Position numbers and translations under genes: made by a program. Of a stretch of DNA of 64,000 nt, positions 27,932 to 37,219 are shown piece after piece. How positions within the stretch are numbered: position 1 is the first letter of the stretch; each line of letters opens with the position of its first letter. The DNA is taken from assembly GCA_945860705.1 (NCBI GenBank), contig CAMART010000001.1, positions 1-64,000 on the forward strand. Direction: 5' to 3'. The notes under the pieces are model-generated. The model was not told where the DNA came from. It did not search any database and saw only the letters and a program-made list of their open reading frames with translations. This stretch comes from Chitinophaga pinensis. GTDB taxonomy: Bacteria > Bacteroidota > Bacteroidia > Chitinophagales > CAMDFR01.

Positions 27932-28566
27932 TGTTTGCAAAAAAAACTATTAAAATCTTTTGTATTGGCAGAAACAAAACTGGTACTTCATCACTTGAGC
28001 TAGCTCTTAAAGATTTGGGATATAAAATGGGCAATCAAGCAAAAGCAGAAATACTCATTAAAGATTATGCAAAATCAAACTGGAAACCTATTATAGATTT
28101 TTGCAAGACCGCAGACGCTTTTCAGGATGTACCTTTTAGTAGCCCTTACACATGGCTGATACTACATGAGCACTATCCAGAGAGTAAATTTATTCTTACT
28201 ACACGAGATGCTGAAAAATGGTATCAGTCAATTACAAGTTTCCATACAAAACTTTTTTCAAAAAACAGTAACCCTCCTACATCTGAGGACTTGAAAAATG
28301 CGACTTACAGATATAAAGGCTATATATGGGATGAAAATAGAGCAGTATGGAATACTCCAGAAAATGAATTGTACAATAAAAAATTGCTCATTGATCAATA
28401 CGAACTGCATAATAAAGTTGTAAGAAATTTCTTTAGAAACAAATCTAATTTTCTAGATATAGATATTTCAGAAGCTGATTCGTATAATAAACTTTGTGGC
28501 TTTTTAAATAAGAAACCATTATATTCTGAATTTCCTCATATTAATAAAACTAGCGATATAAAATAA
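27931..28566 (+). CDS. Sulfotransferase (PAPS-dependent)
   Basis: 211 residues. The N-terminal 5'-phosphosulfate loop is IFCIGRNKTGTSSLELAL; the 3'-phosphate-binding block is KFILTTRDAEKWYQSI. These two motifs in order define the sulfotransferase fold. The catalytic residue is not certain. It overlaps wzt2 by one base (TAATG), and cysC, 1.4 kb upstream, would supply PAPS. The substrate is likely the sugar chain exported through the Wzt system, but sequence alone does not show it. Confidence 0.8.
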   Translation: MFAKKTIKIFCIGRNKTGTSSLELALKDLGYKMGNQAKAEILIKDYAKSNWKPIIDFCKTADAFQDVPFSSPYTWLILHEHYPESKFILTTRDAEKWYQSITSFHTKLFSKNSNPPTSEDLKNATYRYKGYIWDENRAVWNTPENELYNKKLLIDQYELHNKVVRNFFRNKSNFLDIDISEADSYNKLCGFLNKKPLYSEFPHINKTSDIK

Positions 28567-28592
28567 GTACCTTAATGTCAATGAGAATTATG

Positions 28593-28600
28593 TAATTTTG
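28593..28600 (+). promoter_or_regulatory. Candidate -7 box (TAATTTTG) upstream of the DegT aminotransferase
   Basis: TAnnTTTG match 26 nt before the ATG at 28627; no convincing -33 element. It would separate this gene pair from the cysC-wzt-sulfotransferase transcript. Confidence 0.35.
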
Positions 28601-28626
28601 TATTTGACTATTGCAATATTAAAAGA

Positions 28627-29697
28627 ATGCTTCAAGCTACAAAAACCTTTCTTCCGCCTATAGAAGAATACAACAATATCCTTAAACGAATATGGGATAA
28701 TGGATGGATTACAAATAGAGGAGAATTAGTAGTAGAACTAGAAAACAAACTAAAAAACTTCTTACAATTAGATAATATTCTTATAACAAATAATGGCACC
28801 TTTCCACTTCAAGTTGCCATAAAATTGTTTGGCAAAAATACAGAAATAATAACTACTCCATATAGTTATGTAGCTTCTACATCTTCTATTGTATGGGAAA
28901 ACTGCACACCCGTATTTGTAGACATAGACCCAGAGCACCTAACTATAGACGAAACAAAAATTGAAAGCTGTATTACAAATAAAACGAGCGCTATTCTTGC
29001 AACACATCTATATGGTAATGCTTGCAATATAGAAGCTATAGAAAGAATAGCAAAAAAACATAGTCTAAAAGTGATTTATGATGCTGCACATTGTTTTGGT
29101 GTAAAATATAAAGGCAATAGTATTTTTAATTATGGAGATATCAGTACATGTAGCTTTCATGCAACTAAAATATTTCATACGGGAGAAGGCGGTGCTATTA
29201 TCTGCAATGACAAAGAACTAATTGACCAAGTCTACTACTCACACAACTTTGGACATAATGGTTTGTATGATTTTCATGGATTAGGTATCAATGGCAAAAT
29301 ATCTGAGCTTCAAGCTGCAATGGGTTTAGCCGTTTTTAATCATATAAATACCATTTTTACAGAAAGGAAAAAAGTAGTGGAATTTTATAATAACCACTTA
29401 GATTTTTCAAAAGTAAAAACAATAAAATATAGAGAAGGACTAGAACAAAACTACTCATATTATCCTGTGATTTTTGCTAATGAGAATGACTTATTAAAAA
29501 CTGAAAAAAAACTAAATGAAGTAGAAATATTCACTAGAAGAAATTTCTTTCCTTCACTAAACAAACTCAATTATGTCTCTCAAATAGAGATGCCTATAGC
29601 TGAAGATGTTTCTAGAAGAACAACCTGTATTCCATTATCAGTAGGTATTGAGGAAGCTCAATTAGATTTGATTTGCAAAATCATCAATTCATTATGA
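28627..29697 (+). CDS. DegT/DnrJ/EryC1/StrS family sugar aminotransferase
   Basis: 356 residues. NNGTFPLQVAIKLFG (phosphate loop), VIYDAAHCFGVKY (PLP Asp), and CSFHATKIFHTGEGGAI with Lys181 as the Schiff-base lysine. The family aminates nucleotide-linked keto sugars. It is coupled to a PglD-like acetyltransferase, so the pair probably makes an N-acetylated amino-deoxy sugar. The required 4,6-dehydratase is not adjacent. Confidence 0.88.
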   Translation: MLQATKTFLPPIEEYNNILKRIWDNGWITNRGELVVELENKLKNFLQLDNILITNNGTFPLQVAIKLFGKNTEIITTPYSYVASTSSIVWENCTPVFVDIDPEHLTIDETKIESCITNKTSAILATHLYGNACNIEAIERIAKKHSLKVIYDAAHCFGVKYKGNSIFNYGDISTCSFHATKIFHTGEGGAIICNDKELIDQVYYSHNFGHNGLYDFHGLGINGKISELQAAMGLAVFNHINTIFTERKKVVEFYNNHLDFSKVKTIKYREGLEQNYSYYPVIFANENDLLKTEKKLNEVEIFTRRNFFPSLNKLNYVSQIEMPIAEDVSRRTTCIPLSVGIEEAQLDLICKIINSL

Positions 29698-30326
29698 TAA
29701 TTATTGGAGCAAAAGGATATGCCATAGAGCTAGCTGATATCTTACTTCATAATGAGTATAAAGATTCAATATATTTTTATGATGATATAAATAATTTTGA
29801 TAATCTACTAATTGAAGAAAAATATAAAATAATAACTAGTGAAAAAGATTTATTAGCCTATACAAATCAACAAAAATTTGATTTTACTCTTGGACTGGGC
29901 AATCCTTTATTAAGAAAAAAAATGCATGATAAATTTATAGCGCTTGGTGGAGTACTTCAGAGTACAATAAGTAAGAATGCGAATATTAGTAAACTATCTG
30001 TAAATATAAGTAATGGCGCAAATATTTTTACAGGAGCCCATATTGCAAACAATGTAAAAATAGGTAAAGCATCAATAGTGTATTACAATGCTATTATCAC
30101 TCATGATTGTATTTTAGGCGATTTTGTAGAAATATCTCCAGGTGCAATACTTTTAGGAAAGTGCCAAATTGGCGACTTTACGCATATAGGTGCCGGAGCA
30201 AAAATTTTGCCCAAGATAAAAATAGGTAAAAATGTAATCATAGGTGCTGGGGCGGTAGTAACCAAAGATGTGCCAAACAACCAAATAATGGTGGGAGTTC
30301 CTGCTAAATCTATAAAATTAAAATAA
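29694..30326 (+). CDS. PglD/NeuD-like acetyltransferase
   Basis: 210 residues from the ATG at 29694, which overlaps the aminotransferase stop (ATGA) and starts the family-typical MIIIGAKGYAIELADILL. A longer in-frame start at 29673 lies inside the preceding gene and is less likely. Hexapeptide repeats from about residue 95; the catalytic His is probably in IITHDCILGDFVEISPG. Ends MVGVPAKSIKLK. Confidence 0.85.
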   Translation: MIIIGAKGYAIELADILLHNEYKDSIYFYDDINNFDNLLIEEKYKIITSEKDLLAYTNQQKFDFTLGLGNPLLRKKMHDKFIALGGVLQSTISKNANISKLSVNISNGANIFTGAHIANNVKIGKASIVYYNAIITHDCILGDFVEISPGAILLGKCQIGDFTHIGAGAKILPKIKIGKNVIIGAGAVVTKDVPNNQIMVGVPAKSIKLK

Positions 30327-30397
30327 TATAAATTTATCAATTTCTATAAATTTACTCATCTATTTAATAGATAATATCTGTAAATTTACATTTATAA

Positions 30398-31159
30398 ATG
30401 AGCAATAACGATTCATATAAAATTTCACTTTCAGTATTTGAAGGACCATTTGATTTACTTCTTTTTTTTATAGAAAGAGACGAACTAGATATTTATGATA
30501 TTCCTATTTCAAAAATAACGGACGAGTTTCTTCATTACATCAAAGAAATGGAGATCATGAATATAGAGTTGGCTAGTGAATTTATACTTGTCGCCTCTAC
30601 ACTAATGCGTATTAAAGCTAAAATGCTTATACCTAGAAAAGAAGTAAATGAATTAGGTATAGAAATAGACCCTCGTGAAGAACTTGTAAATAGACTCGTA
30701 GAATACAAACGATATAAAGAAGTACAAGAAGCGCTCAGAAAAATGGAAGAAGAGCGTTGGCTCATGCTCTCTAGAGGCAATATACCTAAAGAGCTAAAAA
30801 AAATAGGCGAAAGTTTTAGTACTGAAACAGATTTACAAAGTTTGAGTTTATTTAAGCTAATGAAAACGTTTCAAAAAGTAACAGAGAGATTTGAAAGAGA
30901 AAAAAACAAACCGGTACATCAAATTATTTCATATCCATACACAATAGCAGAATGCAAAGAGCACTTACTTGGTTTTGTAGCTTTCAATCAAGAAAAAACT
31001 GCTTTTGAAAAAGTATTTGATGTATGTGAAAATAGAGTACATGCCATTTATATGTTTTTATCTGTGCTAGAACTTGTTCAAGAAAAACTTTTACATATTA
31101 TTGTTGGGGATGGTTTCAATAACTTTTGGATAGAAGTAGGAGCTACAGAAATTGAGTAA
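30398..31159 (+). CDS. scpA: Segregation and condensation protein A
   Basis: 253 residues. Starts KISLSVFEGPFDLLLFFIERDELDIYDIPI, the ScpA N-terminal signature, with the AMLIPR-like AKMLIPRKEV, and ends in a winged-helix region. A kleisin that bridges the SMC heads with ScpB. ScpB is not adjacent. Its last 8 bases overlap the TTG start of the next gene. Confidence 0.93.
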   Translation: MSNNDSYKISLSVFEGPFDLLLFFIERDELDIYDIPISKITDEFLHYIKEMEIMNIELASEFILVASTLMRIKAKMLIPRKEVNELGIEIDPREELVNRLVEYKRYKEVQEALRKMEEERWLMLSRGNIPKELKKIGESFSTETDLQSLSLFKLMKTFQKVTERFEREKNKPVHQIISYPYTIAECKEHLLGFVAFNQEKTAFEKVFDVCENRVHAIYMFLSVLELVQEKLLHIIVGDGFNNFWIEVGATEIE

Positions 31160-32198
31160 CAAAAAACAAGAATTTTCTTTTAAAGCTTACAAAGCCATAC
31201 TTCCTATGTTGCTTAGTATTGCTATAGTTTATTTTATATTAAAAGATGTTCCTTTTTCACTTATCGCAACTATCAAATTTGATTTTGTATTTTTTATTTT
31301 CATACTCTTAGCTATGCTTATGGCTGTATTGAGAGATGCGAATTATGTGATGAGACTTCGACTTCTTACGGAGAAAAAAATTACATTTTTTAAATCTACT
31401 CAAATAATATTATTGTGGGAATTTGCCAGCTCTATTACTCCTAGTGCTTTTGGAGGACCTTTAGCTGCTTTATATTTACTTAAAAAAGAAAAAATAACGC
31501 TTGGGAAAAGTACCTCTATTGTACTCATTACTGCATTTTTAGATGAGTTAGTTTTTATTATAGTTTTGCCTGTTTTATATCTTATACTAGGTAGTAAATT
31601 ATTTATACTAAATACAGATTGTATAGAAAATGCCGAACTAGTAAAACTGGTGCCATATTTAAAAAACATTGTACTTGGGGTTTATCTATTTTTATTAATT
31701 GTGTATGTGGTATTATTTTATGGTCTTTTTATCAATGCAAAAAGTCTAAGACATGCATATCATATACTTGCCAAATTGCCAATCATAAATAGATGGAAAG
31801 ATTCGTTATATAAAGCTGGAGATGATATACTTTTAGCTTCAAATGAGGCAAAAACTAAATCAATTTCTTTTTGGATAAAAGCTTTTTCATATACTTTTCT
31901 ATCATGGAGTGCTCGGTATATTTTAGCATTTTTTGTTATTGCAGCTATGATGCACAGCATGCCAGATTTAATAGATGTATACGGCAAACTTTATTTTATT
32001 CGCACTCTGAGTATACTTCCTTTATCACCAGGAGGAATAGGCGTTGCGGAACTTTCTTTCCTAGCTTTACTCTGTAGTTATATGCCTTTTGGTTTGACTA
32101 AAATTGCTACGCTTATTTGGAGATTTTTGAGTTATCATATATATTTAATCTTAGGAGTGATACTAATTCCAATTTATATTAAAAATCAGGATAAATGA
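31152..32198 (+). CDS. Flippase-like membrane protein (UPF0104 / LPG synthase transmembrane family)
   Basis: 348 residues, about eight membrane helices. The family motifs are SITPSAFGGPLAALYLLKK and LPLSPGGIGVAELSFLALL. The start is a TTG inside the end of scpA; the next ATG would remove the first 18 residues but keep the helices. Proteins of this family are thought to move or bind lipids; the exact substrate is unknown. Coupled to the TraB gene by an ATGA overlap. Confidence 0.8.
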   Translation: MSNKKQEFSFKAYKAILPMLLSIAIVYFILKDVPFSLIATIKFDFVFFIFILLAMLMAVLRDANYVMRLRLLTEKKITFFKSTQIILLWEFASSITPSAFGGPLAALYLLKKEKITLGKSTSIVLITAFLDELVFIIVLPVLYLILGSKLFILNTDCIENAELVKLVPYLKNIVLGVYLFLLIVYVVLFYGLFINAKSLRHAYHILAKLPIINRWKDSLYKAGDDILLASNEAKTKSISFWIKAFSYTFLSWSARYILAFFVIAAMMHSMPDLIDVYGKLYFIRTLSILPLSPGGIGVAELSFLALLCSYMPFGLTKIATLIWRFLSYHIYLILGVILIPIYIKNQDK

Positions 32199-33046
32199 AA
32201 AAGCTTATAAATGTTTTACTATTCATATTTCTTTCTATTACTATAAGTTTTGGACAATCATTACTTGTAAAGTTGAGTGGAAATGGACTCAAAAAACCTA
32301 GCTACTTATTAGGCACCATTCATATTGCATATAAAGATACTATACCCGTTTTTGAAAAAGCAAAATCGATTCTACCTATTTGCAAAACCTACGCATTAGA
32401 AGTAAAAATGGACAATCCTTTAGCTATAATAGGGTTGATAGATCAAATGAAAATACCAAATAACAAAACGGTTGAAGATTATTTATCTACTGAGGAATAT
32501 AAAAAATTAAGTAATGTTTTTCAAGAAAAAACTGGATTTAAAATCGATTTATTTAAGTCACTTCAGCCAATGTTTATAGAAACATTGCTAGAGATAGATT
32601 TCAATAATGAAACAGAAAAAGACAACAAAATAATGATGGATAGTGATTTACAATCATTAGCAAAAAAACAAAAAATAAAAATAGAAGGACTAGAAACAGT
32701 AGCTGAACAACTAGGAGCAATATCTAAAATAAATATAGAAGAACAAATAAATTCTTTAAAAGTAGCAATTGAACAAAAAGAGAATAACGACTTAGAATAT
32801 TTAACATCTATTTATCTCAAAAACAATTTAGATGAATTGTATAAATGGCTTAGTGAAAATATGAGTATGGAACAAAAAACTATTTTACTAGACAATAGGA
32901 ATATCGTTATGACTGATAGGCTGATTCCATTGATTCGAAAAAATACTACATTGATAGCAGTAGGAGCTGGTCATTTGGGTGGGGGAAATGGCATCATCAA
33001 TCTGTTGAGAAAAAAAGGATATGTTGTAGAAGATGTTCAATTATAA
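32195..33046 (+). CDS. TraB/GumN family protein, exported
   Basis: 283 residues. Signal peptide (KLINVLLFIFLSITISFGQS), then SYLLGTIHIAYKDT and a C-terminal AVGAGHLGGGNGIINLLRKKGY: the two histidine-containing blocks (GTIH and GAGH) that define the family. Some members have protease-like folds but the activity here is unproven. Probably periplasmic. Confidence 0.85.
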   Translation: MKKLINVLLFIFLSITISFGQSLLVKLSGNGLKKPSYLLGTIHIAYKDTIPVFEKAKSILPICKTYALEVKMDNPLAIIGLIDQMKIPNNKTVEDYLSTEEYKKLSNVFQEKTGFKIDLFKSLQPMFIETLLEIDFNNETEKDNKIMMDSDLQSLAKKQKIKIEGLETVAEQLGAISKINIEEQINSLKVAIEQKENNDLEYLTSIYLKNNLDELYKWLSENMSMEQKTILLDNRNIVMTDRLIPLIRKNTTLIAVGAGHLGGGNGIINLLRKKGYVVEDVQL

Positions 33047-33051
33047 TTAAA

Positions 33052-33059
33052 TATTTTTG
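33052..33059 (+). promoter_or_regulatory. Candidate -7 box (TATTTTTG) for recR
   Basis: TAnnTTTG match 11 nt before the recR ATG at 33071, implying a 5' leader of only a few bases. Confidence 0.45.
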
Positions 33060-33070
33060 TATTCATAATC

Positions 33071-33691
33071 ATGATGCAATTTCCTTCAAAATTAATAGCA
33101 GATGCCGTGGCATCTTTTACAAAGCTTCCCGGTATAGGCGAAAAAACAGCTTTACGTTTGGTATTACATCTACTCAAACAACCTACAGAAAGTGTTTCTA
33201 ATTTTTCTACTGCTATAGAGCGCATGCGAAGTGAAATAAAATTTTGTAGTCAATGTCATAATGTGTCTGACGAATCTATTTGTAATATTTGTACAGATAC
33301 TAGACGAGACCAAACAAAAATATGTGTAGTAGAAAATATCCGTGATGTAATAGCTCTTGAAAACACTGGCGTATACAATGGATTGTACCATGTGCTAGGT
33401 GGGATTATTTCTCCAGTAGATGGCATAGGTCCAGACCAATTAAATATCGCTACTCTTATAAATAGACTAGAAAATAAAGAGTGCAAAGAAATCATCATGG
33501 CACTCAACCCAACAATGGAAGGAGACACTACTATTTTTTATATTACGAAACTTACAAAAGATAAAAATATAATCATCACTTCTATATCTAGAGGTATAGC
33601 ATTTGGTGGTGAACTAGAATATACAGATGATCTCACACTTGCACGTTCTTTTTCGGGTAGATTACCCTTTGAAAACTATTTGAGCAACTAA
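33071..33691 (+). CDS. recR: Recombination mediator RecR
   Basis: 206 residues; ATG at 33071 or 33074. Helix-hairpin-helix FTKLPGIGEKTALRLVLHLL, four-cysteine zinc motif CSQCHNVSDESICNIC, and a TOPRIM domain (KICVVENIRDVIALENTG...YHVLGG). It loads RecA at gaps with RecO/RecF. The TAA stop abuts the stop of the opposite-strand gene (TAATTA). Confidence 0.96.
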   Translation: MMQFPSKLIADAVASFTKLPGIGEKTALRLVLHLLKQPTESVSNFSTAIERMRSEIKFCSQCHNVSDESICNICTDTRRDQTKICVVENIRDVIALENTGVYNGLYHVLGGIISPVDGIGPDQLNIATLINRLENKECKEIIMALNPTMEGDTTIFYITKLTKDKNIIITSISRGIAFGGELEYTDDLTLARSFSGRLPFENYLSN

Positions 33692-35137
33692 TTAGATGGA
33701 TTCTATTTTTTTTCTAAGCCACTTTGATGGAGTAAATATTTTAAAATTATAGGTACAAGTTTTCTCAAACTCATCTAATTCCTTTAATATTTGTTGTGTA
33801 TATTTTTTAAAATCTACGGCTTCTCTTTTATCATATTTGTCAAAAAACTTATGAAATAGCTTTGCAACAAACAAATGCTCTTCAAATATTTTTTTATATG
33901 CAATCGTATCACTTAGGTTTCTAGATTCTCTTATAGCACTTTCGTTATCTCCTTCTAAATAAAATAGTATGCATAGACAAAACCTAAAATGAAATGCAAA
34001 TGTGTCTGGTAAATCTTGAAAACTAATAGGAATATGCTTGCGCAGTCTTTCTGTATTTTCTGTCATCACATATACATTGCACTGAAGTGCATTTACAAAT
34101 GTGGTTAAGCGTTGATTGGCATCAAGTTCTTGTTTATATTTCACTATTATATCTAGTATTTCAGAGTATTTGCCTAGCTGTAATAAACAATTTCCATAAT
34201 TGATTAAAGAGGTAAGTGTATAGTCGTGTATAGTGGGATTTGAGTTGTAATAGTTTTTAAATAATGTTTCTGCTTTATCAAAATCTTGATTGATATAGGA
34301 ATAAGAAGCCATATTTATAACACAATAATCTTTCTCTCTTATATACTCTCTATTTACTTTTGCAACTTTCTCTATGTATCCATAGCCACTTTCCATTAAA
34401 GCTATTTTCTTAGGTATATCACTTTCTATCAATGAAGCAGATATAATTTTATAATAAGATATCAAATCATTCTGATACTTTTTTATATCATATTCTATAT
34501 TACTTCTTGGACTTAAGTTTAATTGCTCTCTATCTTTAGTTGATAGAATCGCATGCATATTCGTGATTCTATTATTGATCACATAATTTTTTAGTGTATA
34601 AAATTGACCTAGTATATCTTGTTGTTTTTCGAGAGTTTCTACAGCGTTTTTTATATTCTGAAAATTTTGAATTTGCTGAGCACCAGTAGCTACAAATCCT
34701 ATGTCGCACAGCTGTGATGCCCTCATAAAATCATGATATTCGATAGATTTATCTAGCAGACTATAAAACTCTTTGTTAAATATGGTTTTATCTTTTTTCT
34801 GATAAATAGCTTTTATAAAATAGTAGTCATTAAAAAGCTCGTCATTATCTCTATCATTTTGCACTTCTTTTTCTATTAAATATTCTTTGATAAGATTATA
34901 TACCAAACGACATTCATTCCTTAATAAAAAATCATCTTCTTTTTTATATTCTTTATCATATATTTTTTTAAAAGCCTGTTCTTTTTGATATCTCTTTTTC
35001 TAAAGAATCAATCATGATTTTAAAAGCTTTTCTAGCTTTTTATTTTTATGTGCCTTGAGTTGGTTACTTATTCTTTTGATATCATCGTTTTCCAACAATA
35101 CAACTATCGAATAGAGCTTATCACTAATTTTTTCCAT
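33692..35137 (-). pseudogene. TPR-like protein with interrupted N-terminus (two in-frame stops or compensating frameshifts)
   Basis: A 404-codon frame (33692-34906) has only a TTG start and lacks a family-like beginning. In the same frame an ATG at 35137 opens 41 residues (MEKISDKLYSIVVLLENDD...) before a TGA at 35012-35014 and a TAG at 35000-35002; the frame is then open to the stop. Between the two stops another frame gives IMIDSLEKE. Adding one A at the AAAA tract near 35020 and removing one A at the AAAAA tract near 34997 joins all parts as LEKLLKIMIDSLEKRYQKEQ and restores about 481 residues. The result resembles long helical-repeat proteins common in Bacteroidota. It may be a true pseudogene, or sequence errors at homopolymers. 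Confidence 0.6.
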
Positions 35138-35217
35138 CTATTAAATTATATTAAAAACAATTAATAAACTTTATTAGTTATCTTAATGTATTTAATATTA
35201 CAAAAATATACATATTA

Positions 35218-35871
35218 ATGAAAAAATACATTTATTTACTTTTGGTCACAATTCTAATAAATGATTCGTGTGCACAAAAAAATACTAAAAAAACTATTGA
35301 AAATATGAATACAACACATATTAATACTGACTCTAGCACCAATATTAAAACCATAATTCTTGGTGGAGGATGCTTTTGGTGTACAGAAGCAGTATATCAA
35401 GACTTGAAAGGAATTATCAAAACTGAAAGTGGCTATACAGGAGGCACGATGAAAAATCCAAGTTACAAAGATATTTGTACAGGCACTACAGGGCATGCTG
35501 AGGTCATAAAAATAAGCTATGACCCAAATATCATTACTTTAAAAGATATTATTGATATTTTTTGGCATGTGCATGATCCTACTACACTCAATAGACAAGG
35601 CAATGATGCTGGAACACAGTATAGGTCTGTAATATTTTATGCAAATGAAGAAGAAAAAAAAATAGCAGAGAAATCTAAATTTGAGGCTCAAACTCAAAAA
35701 ATTTGGCCAGATCCTATTGTTACTACTTTAGAACCTCTTGGAGTTTTTTATAAAGCCGAAGACTATCATCAAAACTATTTTAATACCAATCCAAATCAAG
35801 GATATTGTGTGTATGTAATCAATCCTAAAGTAGAAAAATTTAGAAAAGAATTTAAAGATAAATTGAAGTAA
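35218..35871 (+). CDS. msrA: Peptide-methionine (S)-S-oxide reductase, exported
   Basis: 217 residues. Catalytic motif GCFWC with Cys52, then TEAVYQDLKGI and SGYTGGTMKNPSY; TGHAEVIKISYDP and AEDYHQNYF follow. About 45 extra N-terminal residues form a signal sequence (YIYLLLVTILINDSCAQ) and a polar linker, so the enzyme probably acts in the periplasm. It repairs oxidised methionine. No msrB is adjacent. Confidence 0.93.
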   Translation: MKKYIYLLLVTILINDSCAQKNTKKTIENMNTTHINTDSSTNIKTIILGGGCFWCTEAVYQDLKGIIKTESGYTGGTMKNPSYKDICTGTTGHAEVIKISYDPNIITLKDIIDIFWHVHDPTTLNRQGNDAGTQYRSVIFYANEEEKKIAEKSKFEAQTQKIWPDPIVTTLEPLGVFYKAEDYHQNYFNTNPNQGYCVYVINPKVEKFRKEFKDKLK

Positions 35872-35893
35872 ATTCAAATAGTAAGTATCTTTG
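35863..35893 (+). promoter_or_regulatory. Promoter for the small Cys-motif protein: TTG-N20-TATCTTTG
   Basis: A -33 TTG (35863-35865, inside the last msrA codons) is spaced 20 nt from a perfect TATCTTTG (35886-35893). The start codon GTG at 35898 is only 4 nt past the box, so the transcript should be leaderless or nearly so. Confidence 0.65.
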
Positions 35894-35897
35894 TACT

Positions 35898-36266
35898 GTG
35901 AAAAAGCTACTTACTATAGTTTTAATTATATTTCTTTATCTACCTTTTATTATTCAAAGTGGATATATAATTAACTATGTAATAAATATAGAATCTATTA
36001 CAAAAAACTATTGTGTAAATAAAGACAAACCTCAGCTTCATTGTAACGGAAATTGTCAACTAAGCAAAAAACTAAATACAACTAACACGAATGAAAGTAC
36101 TAGTATACCTAACATAGAAAGTCTGTTCTTATCATTCTATGAAGAAATTTTTACTATTAACTTTCAGAATGGTTTTATAATTAAGCTAAATTTGAATGTT
36201 TTCAAGAATATAAATTTTAGTAATTTTATTATTTCTATAATCACCCCACCACCCCAAATTTTATAA
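35898..36266 (+). CDS. Small exported protein with NKDKPQLHCNGNCQL motif
   Basis: 122 residues from a GTG start. One N-terminal hydrophobic segment (LLTIVLIIFLYLPFIIQSGY), then CVNKDKPQLHCNGNCQLSKKL: three cysteines and a histidine close together, a pattern seen in small Bacteroidota proteins near metal-related genes. The rest is hydrophobic and ends in PPPQIL. It could bind a metal ion; this is inference. The next two genes follow in the same direction. Confidence 0.6.
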   Translation: MKKLLTIVLIIFLYLPFIIQSGYIINYVINIESITKNYCVNKDKPQLHCNGNCQLSKKLNTTNTNESTSIPNIESLFLSFYEEIFTINFQNGFIIKLNLNVFKNINFSNFIISIITPPPQIL

Positions 36267-36307
36267 TTTAAACGTAATATTTTTTAAATTATAATTTATC
36301 ATAACAT

Positions 36308-37207
36308 ATGAACAAGACATTATTAGTTTTGATATTCATTGTTATATATTATATCCCATTACTTGCATGCAATACTTGTGGATGCTCAGGAGGAGCAATT
36401 TATACGGGTGTATTGCCTCAATATAATAATCATTTTATTGGAGTGAGATGGTATAATAGAAGTTTTAATTCAAAACATGAATTAAACGATAACAATGTAT
36501 CAAAAGAATATTTTAATACGATTGAATTAATAGGAAGATTTTTTCCATCAAAACGGGTTCAAATATTAGTTTTTGTACCTTATAATATTTTTGCACAAAA
36601 AGAACTGAATACCAGTACAAAAACTATAGGAATAGGTGATCCTAGTATTATTGCAAGCTACTCTTTAATTAGAAGAGGAGATAATCTAAATCAAAAATGG
36701 AAACATTTATGGTTTGTAGGTGCAGGATTGAAACTACCAGTTGGTACTTACTCTTTCAAAAATGGCTTAAGTGAATTTAATCCAAATATTCAAAATGGCA
36801 CAGGTAGTACTGATTTTATTTTTTACACTTCTTATACCATTAGAAAAAATAAAATTGGCTCTTCTTTTGATTTTACTTATAAATACAATTTGAGTAATAA
36901 TCTTGGTTACCAATTTGGTAATAGAACGAATGCTCAATTCAGATTGTTTTATTTGTATACTAAGAAAAAGCTATCTGTTTTACCTCAGGTTGGATTTTTA
37001 TTCGAACATGCACAAAAGGACAATAAATTCAAAGGAAACATATCAAATACAGGAGGATATGGATTATATGCTCATATCGGTTTGGATATTTACATCTCTA
37101 GATTTGCTATAGGTGCAAATGTACAACCAGCTACCTTTCAAAAAATTTCAAATGGCTATGTTACTTCATTGCCAAGAATTCAAACACATTTTTTAATCAA
37201 CTTTTAA
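36308..37207 (+). CDS. Exported beta-barrel-like protein with CNTCGCS motif
   Basis: 299 residues. Signal sequence followed at once by ACNTCGCSGGA, a dense Cys motif at the mature N-terminus. The remainder has alternating beta-strand patterns and ends with Phe (TSLPRIQTHFLINF), as expected for an outer-membrane barrel of the transporter/MetA-pathway type. The Cys motif could be a metal site or a lipid anchor. It lies 41 bp after the small Cys protein and 12 bp before a lipoprotein gene. Confidence 0.65.
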   Translation: MNKTLLVLIFIVIYYIPLLACNTCGCSGGAIYTGVLPQYNNHFIGVRWYNRSFNSKHELNDNNVSKEYFNTIELIGRFFPSKRVQILVFVPYNIFAQKELNTSTKTIGIGDPSIIASYSLIRRGDNLNQKWKHLWFVGAGLKLPVGTYSFKNGLSEFNPNIQNGTGSTDFIFYTSYTIRKNKIGSSFDFTYKYNLSNNLGYQFGNRTNAQFRLFYLYTKKKLSVLPQVGFLFEHAQKDNKFKGNISNTGGYGLYAHIGLDIYISRFAIGANVQPATFQKISNGYVTSLPRIQTHFLINF

Positions 37208-37219
37208 AAACAAAAAAAT

